Made by a program: the position numbers and the translations under genes. Positions 15,405 through 24,273 of a stretch of 59,042 bases of DNA are shown here, in pieces (the first letter of the stretch is position 1; each line of letters starts with the position of its first letter). Origin of the DNA: Hyphomicrobiales bacterium (GTDB lineage: Bacteria > Pseudomonadota > Alphaproteobacteria > Rhizobiales > Rhizobiaceae); assembly GCA_900469625.1 (NCBI GenBank), contig UBXV01000014.1, positions 1 to 59,042 on the forward strand. Direction: 5' to 3'. Below the pieces are notes generated by a model that worked only from the letters and a program-made list of their open reading frames with translations, made no database searches and was not told the DNA's origin.

Positions 15405-15881
15405 TCAGTAATAGGGCGACATGCACTGCGCCCTGACGCCGGCTCTCGGCACGTAGGTGTTGTCATAGGGCCGATAGCTGCGGTAGCGCTGCAGGCACCA
15501 GTCGACATGGGCGGAACTGTACTCTCCCTGGACTGGACGGTATTGCGGCTCGCGATACTGCGGTTCGCGATACTGGGGCTGGCTCGCGATCGCGCCGCCG
15601 ATGAGCGCGCCGGCGCCGAACGCCGCCAGCGGATACCACCAGCCGTCGTCGCCGCGGCGATAGCCCGGACGGCGATCCTCATAGCCGCGATAGCCGTTGT
15701 AATAGCCGCGCCGCCTGTCACCGCGATCCCACTGGCGATCGTCGCGCCGGTACTGCACGGCCTGAACGTCCGCCTGCGAAAGCACCGGGCTCTTGGGGAT
15801 GGCGAGCGGCGCGGCCTGAGCCGGCACCATGCCGGACGCCGCCGTGATCACGGCGACAAGTGTGAGCAAACTCTTCTTCAT
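15405..15881 (-). CDS. BA14K-family secreted protein
   Basis: Protein of 158 aa. Signal peptide 'MKKSLLTLVAVITAASG' to 'PAQA-APLA'; then a Tyr/Arg/Gly-rich region ('YYNGYRGYEDRRPGYR'), a glycine-rich membrane-like segment 'LAAFGAGALIGGAIAS' and the C-terminal BA14K block 'HVDWCLQRYRSYRPYDNTYV...AQCMSPYY' with its two cysteines. The family (Brucella BA14K lectin-like protein) is common in Rhizobiales envelopes. 'QPQYREPQYREPQYRP' is a short YREPQ repeat. ATG 15881 begins the signal peptide. Confidence 0.9.
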   Translation of the reverse strand: MKKSLLTLVAVITAASGMVPAQAAPLAIPKSPVLSQADVQAVQYRRDDRQWDRGDRRRGYYNGYRGYEDRRPGYRRGDDGWWYPLAAFGAGALIGGAIASQPQYREPQYREPQYRPVQGEYSSAHVDWCLQRYRSYRPYDNTYVPRAGVRAQCMSPYY

Positions 15882-16230
15882 GACATTCCTCCGGAAACCT
15901 CTGTTTCGCATCTGCGCATGAGGACCAAACGCCAGGGCGCGCCAATGGTTCCTGACAGTCCGGGCGATCGTCGCGGCGGCACTGAGAGACTGGAGGAGAA
16001 AAAGCGGTCGTCGCACCGGCCGTCGAGGCGCGCGCCAGGACGGCCGAATCCAGCCCCGATTTCAACGGGAAACGGGCCGGAAAACGTCGGGGGATCCAGA
16101 TGGAAGGGTGATACGGAGCCCTAGGCTCGATCTGTCCGGCGGCGAGAGTGTCGTTTGACGTCGAGCCATGGCGCTCAGGCTTGCACAGCCTGAGGCAGAC
16201 GCTCCGTCTCGACGACTTGTCCCGCCTTGG
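15882..16230. other. Intergenic region with hairpin
   Basis: No gene is supported. An 8-bp perfect stem CTCAGGCT (16174-16181) / AGCCTGAG (16187-16194) with a 5-nt loop lies 37 bp beyond the lipoprotein gene stop. There is no U-tract, so its role as terminator is unsure. Confidence 0.45.
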
Positions 16231-16551
16231 CTACTTTATGGTCACGCCGAGTTCGGGGGATCCTTCGGTCGACCAGCACGAACAGGGTTCGCCAGCCGGG
16301 CCAGCGCCGTAGCTGCACTGCTTCTTCGGCGTCTTGCACTGTCTCGGGCTGCGCGCATCCGCCAGCACCTTGGCCTCGGCCTCAGCCTGAGCCTTGGCCT
16401 TCCGGCTGCTCGCAGGCTTGGTCTTGGCCGCCTGGCTCAGATGGGCCTTTTCAACACTTGGGCGCGCGCTCCCCGACGGGCCTGTTTCGCTGCAGGACGA
16501 AACAAACATGAGGGCGGCGATGGCAAGGGCAATTCCAGCAACGATCTTCAT
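16231..16551 (-). CDS. Small lipoprotein
   Basis: Protein of 106 aa with a lipoprotein signal: 'MKIVAGIALAIAALMFVSSC', lipobox VSSC. The mature part is rich in Ala, Lys and Ser ('KTKPASSRKAKAQAEAEAKV') and ends with a cysteine cluster 'CKTPKKQCSYGAGPAGEPCSC' (shown in part). It is probably an inner- or outer-membrane-anchored periplasmic protein. Family not recognised. Confidence 0.72.
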   Translation of the reverse strand: MKIVAGIALAIAALMFVSSCSETGPSGSARPSVEKAHLSQAAKTKPASSRKAKAQAEAEAKVLADARSPRQCKTPKKQCSYGAGPAGEPCSCWSTEGSPELGVTIK

Positions 16552-16739
16552 GAACATCCGGTAATCCGCCGGTCGAAAATTTTCAAGATGGGTCGTGCGT
16601 GGATTTTTGCGCCGCCCTCAGACCCACGTCGCAACTCAAAGCCACCTCGCCTGTTGGCAGAACGCCGCAACGTGTGCGGATCTTGAATACCTGCATAGAT
16701 TGTCTTACGACGCGCAAGCAACTTCCGCAACGTGAGGGC

Positions 16740-17093
16740 ATGATGAATTTCCGCCTCGTGGCCGCCAGCATGGTGATCGGGCTGTTCTGCACGATCGCAC
16801 TCTACCTGTTTGCGCCGCACACGGGGGCAAAGCCGCGCACGGATGCCGAGTACCGGCAGGCCGTGAGCGCCCTTATCAAGCGCCCCGGCGCAATCGACAA
16901 ATGGCTCGACGGGTGCATGCCGCTGTTCGCACCGCTCCCGACCGCAGCGGCCGAGGATATCTGCCGACGGATGTTGACGGTGCTCGCCGATGGCCGGCTG
17001 AAGATGAGTGAAATCTACGACCACAAGGATGCGTTGGCGGTCGCGGTCATCGAAAATGCCGAGCGCCGGCCACTGCCCGTCAATCGTCCCTAG
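16740..17093 (+). CDS. Hypothetical protein with N-terminal membrane helix
   Basis: Protein of 117 aa. 'MNFRLVAASMVIGLFCTIAL' is a signal anchor or signal peptide; the rest contains 'RTDAEYRQAVSALIKRPGAI' and two cysteines ('WLDGCMPLF' and 'AEDICRRML'), which could form a disulfide if exported. Start chosen for the GTGAGGG ribosome site; ATG 16743 is equally possible. Confidence 0.65.
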   Translation: MMNFRLVAASMVIGLFCTIALYLFAPHTGAKPRTDAEYRQAVSALIKRPGAIDKWLDGCMPLFAPLPTAAAEDICRRMLTVLADGRLKMSEIYDHKDALAVAVIENAERRPLPVNRP

Positions 17094-17333
17094 CCCCAGC
17101 ATCCAAGGCCCGCGCCGATTGCCACCGATCGGTTGCACGCCGCGTTCTCCCATCGGAAAACGGCCGTCGCCTGCCGACGCCCGTCGCTCAAGCCGGAATG
17201 CCGAATCACACAGTCAAATGCGCGAACGCATTGATCTCGCGGCAAGCCGATGACACCGGCCAGCGGTGCCGAGAAAAACGCCTGAGGCGAAGTCGATATT
17301 GAGGTTGGTAGAAGTCTCACCAGGGATTTGTTT

Positions 17334-17409
<76 letters not shown>

Positions 17410-17639
17410 ATCCGGACCGCTTCGATGTTCGTCGCTGCGGTCTGGAGGGGCGTATAAAGGCGTTCCCTCACCTTGTCTAGCGCCCATTGTAAAATTTCTG
17501 AGAAAAAATTCCAGACGCCTGGAAAACCGGCTTTTTCCACAGCAACGATCTCAGACTGCCCCCGAACCTGCGCTCGCAACGCGCCCCGAGCCCGAAACAT
17601 TCCGCTATCCGCTTTGCCGGACCTCAAAAAAATTCCGCG

Positions 17640-18557
17640 TCAGAGCAAAAGTTCGCCGGCGGCGATCTTCACCGCGTGGCCGCCGATGCGCGCCGAGTTG
17701 ATCTGGCCGGCAACCACGTCGAGATGCAGATGGATGAAGGACGGGCGACCCATTTCCACCCCCTGCTCGATCAGGAACGGATGGTGGCCGTCGACCAGCT
17801 GGTCGAAATGATGGATGGCTCCGGAAAGGGCTGCCGCCGCCGAGCCCGTTGCCGGATCCTCGGTGATGCCCATCTCGGGCGCGAACATGCGGGTGTGAAA
17901 GCGGGCGGTGTGGTTGATGCCGCCGCGACAATAGAGATAGGCCGATGCGAGCCGCCCTTCGGCAAGCGGCGCCAGTTGCTCCCAGCGCTGCGGATCGAAT
18001 TCGACGTTGGCTGCGGCCGAAACGTCGTGCAGCGGCACCATGACGAAAGGAACGCCGGCGCTCCAGAAGGACGGCGCATGGTTTTCGAAGCCGATCTGCG
18101 ATGTCTTGAGGCTCAGCGCGTCGGCGAGCGCCTGCCGGTCGAGGCGGACGTCGAGGCGGGCGGATTTGCGCGGCAGGTCGAACTCGGCAAAGCTCGCCTC
18201 GCCCGGCTTGATGCGCACGGCGCAGCGCACCGGCCCCACCTTCTCCTCCAGCACCTGCACGAGATCGGCGCTCTCCGTCGATCCGCCATGCGCGGCCTCG
18301 GCGATCGCCACGGCGGCGCCGACCGTCGGGTGTCCGGCAAAGGGAAGCTCATGGCCGGGTGTGAAGATGCGCAGCCGCGCCGTATGCGCCGCCCCGCCCG
18401 GTCTGCGGATGAATACCGTTTCCGAAAGATTGAATTCCTGCGCGATCGCCTGCATCGCCTGATCGTCGAGCGCATCCGCCCCGAAGACGACGGCCAGCGG
18501 ATTGCCCTCCAGCCGGTTCTGCGTGAAGACATCGTAGATCGCGTAACTGAGCGGCAT
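17640..18557 (-). CDS. PhzF-family isomerase/epimerase-like protein
   Basis: Protein of 305 aa with the PhzF/diaminopimelate-epimerase-like fold. Starts MPLSYAIYDVFTQNRLEGNP, with 'NPLAVVF' typical of the family, then 'QAIAQEFNLSETVFI' containing the conserved active-site Glu, 'GHELPFAGHPTVGAA', and C-terminal 'EDPATGSAAAAL'. All conserved blocks are intact. The reaction is probably an isomerisation of an aromatic or amino-acid-derived metabolite; there is no phenazine cluster here. Monocistronic. Confidence 0.93.
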   Translation of the reverse strand: MPLSYAIYDVFTQNRLEGNPLAVVFGADALDDQAMQAIAQEFNLSETVFIRRPGGAAHTARLRIFTPGHELPFAGHPTVGAAVAIAEAAHGGSTESADLVQVLEEKVGPVRCAVRIKPGEASFAEFDLPRKSARLDVRLDRQALADALSLKTSQIGFENHAPSFWSAGVPFVMVPLHDVSAAANVEFDPQRWEQLAPLAEGRLASAYLYCRGGINHTARFHTRMFAPEMGITEDPATGSAAAALSGAIHHFDQLVDGHHPFLIEQGVEMGRPSFIHLHLDVVAGQINSARIGGHAVKIAAGELLL

Positions 18558-19018
18558 CTATTTCCCCTTGCGCATATACTTCGCCACGAACTTGCAATGC
18601 CATTGCGCGGGCGGCAAGCGCAAAAAACACTGCCAGCCGCCCCGCCCACCGTTCTCGATATGCCGCTGCCGCGCCCGATCGCGCCTGCGGCCGCCATGGG
18701 CTTGCGCCGGTGCACCGGCAGCCGTATCGCTTGCGCCGGCCGCTGCCGGTGACGGAAAAGTGATCGCTGCCGATGACGGGGCTCGACCGGACGTTGCTTT
18801 TGGTGTTGATCTCACGCCTGCCGCAACGCCCCCTCTCGCCGGGGCATATGAGGCACCACGCAGGGAGCCGTCGCGCAATGCACGAGATCCGATCTGAAGA
18901 CGAGTTTCTGAGGCATGGGACACCCGGGATGGCGCATGCCGGTCGTACCAAGGCTTTGAATCCGAAGCGTCATTTCCTCCCCGGCTTCGCTTTGCCTGGC
19001 GAAACGGCACGTTAGCCG
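18558..19018. other. Intergenic region
   Basis: About 460 bp without a supported gene. A leftward open frame ends here ('WQCFLRLPPAQWHCKFVAKYMRKGK' split: WQCFLRLPPA and KFVAKYMRKGK), with a protein-like end but no plausible start or ribosome site. A short leftward gene upstream of phzF cannot be excluded. Confidence 0.4.
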
Positions 19019-19786
19019 ATGCGGCAGCTGGCGCGACCGAGGGACGACCGGACGATCTGCTGGGCACTGGGGCTTGCGCTGCTGTTGCACGCCCTCGCCT
19101 TCGTCGCCCTTTCGCGCCTGCCGCCAGAGACGATGGCCTTGCCGGCCGCCGAAGGCAGCGTCGACGTCGAGATCGTGGCGCAACTGCCGGAAATGCCGAA
19201 GCCGCCGCCGCAAACCGCTGAAGCGACCACGAAGGCGGAAGAGCCGAGCCAGAGCGCGCCTGAGGCGCGCGCAGGGCCCGAGGGGCAAGCCACCACAGCC
19301 GTTGCAGGTCAACCGGTCGCAAGGCAGCCGGATACGGCGAATGCTTCCGCGAGGCAGACGCCCACGGAACAACCCGGAAAGTCGGCAGCGGGCATGATCC
19401 GGGCCGCAAAGCTTTATTCGAAGGACGTGCTCGCCGCGCCGCGCAGCCGACAGGCGCGCAAGGGGCTGGCGCAGCTCGACCCGCAAGAGCGTGTGGTGCA
19501 GCTCTGCAATCTCGAAGCGATGGAACAGGTCCAGCGCTGGAAGGCCGATTTCGAACCAGACTTTGTTGTCGCCTACGCTCTTGGCCGCGTGAAGATTTCA
19601 GGCGGAACGCTGACGGCCAGCGGCGCGGCGTTTCGCAGCAAGCGAAAATGGTGGCGCATCGCCTATTCCTGCACGGTGACAGCCGATCGCGATGCCGTCG
19701 TGGATTTCGCTTTCAGCGTCGGCGACGCCATCCCCAGCACCCGATGGCAGGACCTCGGGCTTTCCGTCGCCGACGCCGACGACTGA
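19019..19786 (+). CDS. DUF930-domain protein with TonB-like N-terminus
   Basis: Protein of 255 aa. An N-terminal membrane anchor 'ALGLALLLHALAFVALSRL' is followed by a Pro/Glu/Ala-rich linker (residues about 60-130) like that of TonB. The C-terminal 120 residues form a DUF930 domain ('AAKLYSKDVLAAPRSRQARK', 'RVVQLCNLEAMEQV', 'WWRIAYSCTVT') with a Cys pair that may form a disulfide in the periplasm. In Rhizobiales DUF930 proteins are common and uncharacterised. No clear ribosome site is seen at ATG 19019. Confidence 0.85.
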   Translation: MRQLARPRDDRTICWALGLALLLHALAFVALSRLPPETMALPAAEGSVDVEIVAQLPEMPKPPPQTAEATTKAEEPSQSAPEARAGPEGQATTAVAGQPVARQPDTANASARQTPTEQPGKSAAGMIRAAKLYSKDVLAAPRSRQARKGLAQLDPQERVVQLCNLEAMEQVQRWKADFEPDFVVAYALGRVKISGGTLTASGAAFRSKRKWWRIAYSCTVTADRDAVVDFAFSVGDAIPSTRWQDLGLSVADADD

Positions 19787-19935
19787 CACCTGACAACCGG
19801 CGGCCGGCGGCGCGCGACTTTCCACCGGGCCCACCCCCCGTCATGATCCATCTCGGCTGCCATCTGCGCGACGCCCGCTTCGACGCCCCGCAAAGAGAGA
19901 AAGCCAGATGCGACGGTGCATGAAAGCACGCACGG

Positions 19936-19961
19936 AATTCCTTGAATCGATTCAAGGAATT
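19936..19961. repeat. Perfect 26-bp palindrome
   Basis: Left half AATTCCTTGAATC, right half its exact reverse complement, no spacer. The centre GAATCGATTC contains two overlapping GANTC (CcrM) sites. It lies about 150 bp after the DUF930 gene; no T-run follows, so it does not look like a terminator. Confidence 0.85.
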
Positions 19962-20164
19962 GTTGGCTCGCGCAAACCCGATCGCCGCTAACGGCACCTG
20001 CCTTCCGCATCGCCGATCTCGCACATGTCCGCCCCGCCGAGACGGCGCACATTCGCCCCTTGCGCATCGATGCCGAGCGCCCTCGTCGGCAGCCTGCGCG
20101 ATGCAGTGATAAAGTCGCACGGCACGCCGCCTTGCGCCCGTAAGCGCCTGTCAATGCAATGTCC

Positions 20165-20192
20165 TTGACACATACCGACCGTTTGGTATGTT
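20165..20192 (+). promoter_or_regulatory. TetR promoter with embedded operator
   Basis: -35 TTGACA (20165-20170), 16-bp spacer, -10 TATGTT (20187-20192). The inverted repeat ACATACC (20170-20176) / GGTATGT (20185-20191) fills the spacer and both core hexamer edges. The start codon at 20199 sits where transcription should begin. Confidence 0.75.
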
Positions 20193-20198
20193 GAGAAC

Positions 20199-20819
20199 AT
20201 GCCCAGACCGACCAGAAACGCCCCCGAACGCGGCAATGCCAGGATCCGGCTCCTCGAGGCGGCGCGCGACATCATCCGCGCCAAGGGGTTTGCCGCCACC
20301 AGCGTCGACGACCTCTGCCGCGCGGCGGGTGTCACCAAGGGCGCGTTCTTCCACCATTTCGCCGGCAAGGAGGCGCTCGGCGTCGCTGCCGCCGAGCACT
20401 GGGCGGAAACAACCACCGCCTTCTTCGCAGCCGCGCCCTATCACGCCCCACCCGACCCGCTTGCGCGCGTTCTTGCCTATGTCGCCTTTCGCAAGGCGAT
20501 CATTGTCGGCGAGATCGCGGAATTCACCTGCCTGGTCGGCACCCTGGCGCAGGAGATTTATGCCAGCGCGCCCGACATGCGCGATGCCTGCGGCCGCAGC
20601 ATCTTCGGCCACACGGCCACGCTCGTGGACGATATCGAGGCCGCACGTCTCGACCGCGGCGTTGCCGGCAACTGGACGGCCGAAAGCCTGGCGCGCCACA
20701 CGCAGGCGGTCATCCAGGGCGGCTTCGTGCTTGCCAAGGCCGGCAACGATCCGGAGCTGGCGCGCGAGAGCCTTGACCATCTCGACCGGTACATCCGGCA
20801 CCTGTTCCACGTCACCTGA
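20199..20819 (+). CDS. TetR-family transcriptional regulator
   Basis: Protein of 206 aa with a TetR HTH at residues about 17-60: 'RLLEAARDIIRAKGFAATSV' then 'LCRAAGVTKGAFFHHFAGKE'. The C-terminal ligand domain contains 'GCRS...'-like variation but follows the AcrR/NemR-type length. It is 12 nt upstream of the GFA-like gene, so the two are cotranscribed. The promoter carries a palindromic operator between -35 and -10, indicating autorepression. There is no ribosome site; the transcript is probably leaderless. Confidence 0.93.
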   Translation: MPRPTRNAPERGNARIRLLEAARDIIRAKGFAATSVDDLCRAAGVTKGAFFHHFAGKEALGVAAAEHWAETTTAFFAAAPYHAPPDPLARVLAYVAFRKAIIVGEIAEFTCLVGTLAQEIYASAPDMRDACGRSIFGHTATLVDDIEAARLDRGVAGNWTAESLARHTQAVIQGGFVLAKAGNDPELARESLDHLDRYIRHLFHVT

Positions 20820-20831
20820 GGAGGATGCGAC

Positions 20832-21368
20832 ATGAGCGATGCCACCCACATCGGATGCGCCTGCGGACAGACACGGCTGAAGGTAGAGGGAGCGCCGATC
20901 CTGGTGTCGGAATGCCTCTGCGACAGCTGCCGGGCGGCCGCCAGCCGGCTCGCTGGCTTGCCCGGCGCCCGCAACATGCTGACGTCCTATCAAGCCACCC
21001 CGGCGGCGGAATACCGCAAGGACCGGATCACGATCGTCTCGGGCGAGGAAAACCTCAGCGAATTCCGCCTCTCCCCGGACGCCGGCTCACGCCGCGTCGT
21101 CGCCACCTGCTGCAACACGCCCATGTTCCTGGAGATGAAGGGCGCCCATTGGCTGAGCCTCTACCTGCACCTCTGGCCCGCCGACACACGGCCAAGGGCA
21201 GAGCTGCGCACCATGGTCGGCGACCTTACCGACACCTCCCGGCTGCCGAAGGACATTCCCAACCTGAAGACCCACACCGTGTCCTTCTATGCCAAGCTGC
21301 TCTGGGCCTGGATCGCCATGGGCTTCCGCAACCCGAAGATCGCGATCGCCCGCAAGGTCGAGGCCTGA
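20832..21368 (+). CDS. GFA-like zinc protein (DUF6151 type)
   Basis: Protein of 178 aa. 'IGCACGQTRLKVEGAP' and 'SECLCDSCRAAA' supply the Cys cluster of the GFA/CENP-V-type zinc fold, and 'VVATCCNTPMF' the later Cys pair. The C-terminal part 'FYAKLLWAWIAMGFRNPKI' is hydrophobic. Glutathione-dependent formaldehyde-activating enzyme relatives bind zinc and thiols; the substrate here is unknown. Cotranscribed with the preceding tetR-type gene (GAGGAGG ribosome site). Confidence 0.85.
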   Translation: MSDATHIGCACGQTRLKVEGAPILVSECLCDSCRAAASRLAGLPGARNMLTSYQATPAAEYRKDRITIVSGEENLSEFRLSPDAGSRRVVATCCNTPMFLEMKGAHWLSLYLHLWPADTRPRAELRTMVGDLTDTSRLPKDIPNLKTHTVSFYAKLLWAWIAMGFRNPKIAIARKVEA

Positions 21369-21541
21369 CGGCAGATGGCGGGATGGCACAGGGCCGTGCC
21401 CCCGCCTCGCTTGAAGCTGCCTTCGTGGCGTTGAACAAAGCCGGCTACCCTTTCTGGATCCGGATGCGCCCGACGCACCTGTAAAGCCGCGCCGGGACGA
21501 TGCGCATTGCGCCCATCCTCCGGCCATGCCATGTCCCGGCC

Positions 21542-22072
21542 ATGGACAAGACCACGACATTCCCGCTCTCGTTTTCCGGCTATGAAATCGAAGGCTTGAC
21601 CGAGGCGGACGCACAGCGGCTGCTACCGCTCTATCAAAGCTGCTCGGATTATGTGGTGCTGGAGCGCGGCCTCGGGCCGGACGCTGCCATCGCGCTCGAA
21701 GAGTTTCAAAGCTTCCCGCCTGATCGAACCGAGGCCGACAAGTTCGTCTTCGGCCTGAAGGCGGCCACGGGCGCGCTCGTCGGCATGCTCGCCTGCGACC
21801 GCGATTACCCCAGGGAAAAATCCTGGTGGATCGCGCTTCTGATGATCGACCCTGCCGCGCGCCGGCACGGCGTGGCCAAAACCCTGTGCGAGGATTTCTT
21901 CCGCTTCCTGAAGACACAAGGGGCCAACCGCGTCGAGCTCGCCGTCTTCGAGGAGAACGTGGCCGGTCTTCGCTTCTGGGAGAGCCAGGGCTTTGACCCG
22001 GTTCGAACCGCAGGGCCGGTCCATATCGGCACGAAGCAACACAGCCTGCAGGTTCTTGCTCGGCAGCTGTGA
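21542..22072 (+). CDS. GNAT-family N-acetyltransferase
   Basis: Protein of 176 aa: 'WWIALLMIDPAARRHGVAKTL' gives the beta4/pyrophosphate loop (R-R-H-G-V-A), and 'RVELAVFEENVAGLRFWESQGF' the C-terminal GNAT block. It acetylates an unknown amine. Start ATG 21542 (MDKTTTFPLS) is consistent with the family; an earlier in-frame ATG at 21500 is less likely. It is in the same direction as the tetR unit, 173 bp downstream. Confidence 0.85.
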   Translation: MDKTTTFPLSFSGYEIEGLTEADAQRLLPLYQSCSDYVVLERGLGPDAAIALEEFQSFPPDRTEADKFVFGLKAATGALVGMLACDRDYPREKSWWIALLMIDPAARRHGVAKTLCEDFFRFLKTQGANRVELAVFEENVAGLRFWESQGFDPVRTAGPVHIGTKQHSLQVLARQL

Positions 22073-22181
22073 GCGGCTCGACGCTGCCAAGCTCACCCTC
22101 CAGCCTCCGGACAGTTGCAGCGACCGCGGCAAGTCCCGATCAATGCCGTCCACGGCATCCAACTCGGCGCCCCCGAGAGCT

Positions 22182-22916
22182 TCACCCCTTGCCGTCGAAC
22201 AGCCAGGTGAGGATCGGCAGGATGAAGGGCGGGTAGTTATGCGCCTCCGGGTCCGGGCCCCAGATGGCGATCGCCTCGTCGATCTCCGGTTCGGGATCGC
22301 CGGCGATGTGGGCTGCCACCTTCTCGACCAGCGTTCCTGCCGTTTCCGCCACCCGGTAGAGCCGGAACACCGTCACCGCGCGGCCCATGTGCAGCACGTG
22401 ATAGCCCGGTTCGGCTATCGCCTGGTCTAGGTCGATGCCCGTCTCCTCCAGCGCCTCGCGGCGGATATTGCCGGCGATGTCGCAGCGCCCGTCGACGATA
22501 TCGTCAGGCTCGAGCGAGCCCGAGGGGCTGTAGACGCGCGCCGGATTGGCCGTGTGCGACCCCATGCGCACCAGGATCAGGGCACCGTCCGAAGACACGA
22601 TCACCGGCATGGCAAACAGATGAAAGGCCGCGTCCGTGCGGGTCTTTCGCCACCACAGGAACGTCGAATAGGGCACCACATGCCCCTCGCCCACCACACG
22701 ACCATCAGCGATGCGCAGCGCCCGCTGCAGCACCATGCGCCCGTCGAAGAGATGCGGGTTGGCGGCAATCTCGCCCCGCCAGTTTTCCCGGGCTGCCCCC
22801 ACCTGATCGAGGTGGAAGGGATGCGGCGCGTCCTCGACGCGGATATCGACGCCCGAGATCGCCACGATCTCGCCTTCGTCGGGCCAGTCGGCAAAGTTGC
22901 TTTCGAATGCGTTCAT
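22182..22916 (-). CDS. Nudix-like hydrolase
   Basis: Protein of 244 aa. The Nudix box core 'RREALEETGID' is present, preceded by a glycine in 'YSPSGSLEPDDIV', but the spacing between that Gly and RE is longer than the canonical G-x5-E-x7-RE, a loop insertion. The N-terminal about 100 residues ('GVDIRVEDAPHPFHLDQVG') look like a separate domain. Probably hydrolyses a nucleoside diphosphate-linked compound. The start lies 2 nt after the stop of the endonuclease/phosphatase gene, so the pair is coupled. Confidence 0.82.
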   Translation of the reverse strand: MNAFESNFADWPDEGEIVAISGVDIRVEDAPHPFHLDQVGAARENWRGEIAANPHLFDGRMVLQRALRIADGRVVGEGHVVPYSTFLWWRKTRTDAAFHLFAMPVIVSSDGALILVRMGSHTANPARVYSPSGSLEPDDIVDGRCDIAGNIRREALEETGIDLDQAIAEPGYHVLHMGRAVTVFRLYRVAETAGTLVEKVAAHIAGDPEPEIDEAIAIWGPDPEAHNYPPFILPILTWLFDGKG

Positions 22917-22918
22917 GG

Positions 22919-24025
22919 TCACACGTCCAGCGTCATCGCCACGGGGCAATGGTCGGATGCCTTCGGCCGATCCCAGCCGGTGCGCGGATAGCGCTCCACC
23001 TCCTGGCCCGGCGGAAAGATGGTGCGGAAGGGCTGGCCGCCGCGGATGATCTCCGGCACCCGGCCCTCGTTGCGCCGGGCGAGCGCCGGCGACAGCCAGA
23101 TGTAGTCGAGCTGGCAGAGGTGCCGCTCCTGCGGCCCGCGGCTGTGAAACAGCGTCCAGCGATCGAGCACCGGCCGGCGCAGCATCGGGTTTTCGACGAA
23201 GCCGTCCGCCGTCAGCGCGTCGAGCGCGCTTTGCTCCTCCTCGCGCGGCACGAACTCGTAGCCGTTGCGCCGGTCGCCGAGAATATCGACCTTCTCCTGG
23301 TAGTCGTTCATGTCGCCGCAGATCGCAAACATCTTGTCGGCCGTATGCCCGCGGCCGAAGCGGCTCTCGATGATGTGGCGCACCGCCTTCGCTTCCGCCT
23401 CGCGCACGGGCATGGTCGCCTGTCGCCCGTCCATCCCGTCGCGCGCCGGCCCCATGGATTTGAAATGCACCACATAAAGCGTCAGCGGCCGCCCGCCGAT
23501 GCGCAGGTCCAGCTCCAGGCAGTCGCGCTTGAAGATCCGGTCGTTCGGCCGGTTGTTGGACGCCAGCGCATCGTTGAAGATGTCGAGATCCGCATAGGTC
23601 AGCCCCGCATGGCTTTTCACCTCCAGGCACTCGATGGGCTGGCCGTCGCGCGTTTCCTCGCGCATCAGCACCGCGACATCGATCCCGCGCGAATCATTGC
23701 CTTCGATCAGGTATTTCTGGCGATAGCCGTTGCCGACCATGCGGAAGAGATAGTTGTATTCGAAGGCCTGCAGCGACGCCATGTTGTCGGCCTCCTGCAG
23801 GCAGAGGATATCCGCATCGCAATCGGCAATCGCAAGCGCGGACATCTGCCTTGTGTCATCCGTATGCGCGATCGTGCGTGCCTCCTCCAGCCGCTGATAC
23901 TCGGCCTCCGTCTTCACCTCGAAGAGCCGGAGCACCCGATCCTGCTTGAGCTGGTTGCGAAAGCCGGAAAAATCGAAGCGGCTCATGAGATTTTCAATAT
24001 TGAAGGTGGCAAGGCGAAGGGACAT
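22919..24025 (-). CDS. Endonuclease/exonuclease/phosphatase-family protein
   Basis: Protein of 368 aa with all EEP-fold motifs: 'LRLATFNIENL' (Asn), 'DILCLQEAD' (catalytic Glu), 'FAICGDMNDYQ' (Asp-x-Asn), 'QLDYIWLS' and terminal 'SDHCPVAMTL' (Ser-Asp-His). Mg-dependent phosphodiester hydrolase of the nuclease/phosphatase superfamily; substrate unknown. No secretion signal, so cytosolic. Start ATG 24025 begins the fold directly but has a poor ribosome site. First gene of a two-gene operon with the Nudix gene, suggesting joint nucleotide or RNA-cap-like metabolism. Confidence 0.92.
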   Translation of the reverse strand: MSLRLATFNIENLMSRFDFSGFRNQLKQDRVLRLFEVKTEAEYQRLEEARTIAHTDDTRQMSALAIADCDADILCLQEADNMASLQAFEYNYLFRMVGNGYRQKYLIEGNDSRGIDVAVLMREETRDGQPIECLEVKSHAGLTYADLDIFNDALASNNRPNDRIFKRDCLELDLRIGGRPLTLYVVHFKSMGPARDGMDGRQATMPVREAEAKAVRHIIESRFGRGHTADKMFAICGDMNDYQEKVDILGDRRNGYEFVPREEEQSALDALTADGFVENPMLRRPVLDRWTLFHSRGPQERHLCQLDYIWLSPALARRNEGRVPEIIRGGQPFRTIFPPGQEVERYPRTGWDRPKASDHCPVAMTLDV

Positions 24026-24273
24026 CAAGCAATTCCATGACTGAAGTGTCGCGGAGATTAGGCATTGAGCCGCAAATGTCGAGGATGATTTGGCCGGGGG
24101 CGGCCGCGAGGAAGGACGCCGTGCCGGAGGCTGGCGTTGACGCCTTGGCGCCCTGTGTCTTCTGTTGACATATAAGGGGCAGCCCATAAGCTGCGCGCAC
24201 GCCTTTGAGATCGATACCGTTTTCCGGAGACAGGGATCATGCAGGTGCCCCGCAGACACGTAAGGCCTAGCGC

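Larger units (their letters stand above)
19787..20198. other. Intergenic region with 26-bp perfect palindrome
   Basis: About 410 bp with no supported gene. It contains the perfect palindrome at 19936-19961 and, at its right end, the tetR-type promoter and operator (20165-20192). Confidence 0.5.

Noticed and set aside
16174-16194. Hairpin CTCAGGCT/AGCCTGAG as an intrinsic terminator
   Set aside because: No U-tract on either strand; kept only as a structural note.
18558-19409. Leftward frame upstream of phzF as a gene
   Set aside because: It overlaps the well-supported DUF930 gene and has no start or ribosome site in the non-overlapping part; only its C-terminal end looks protein-like.
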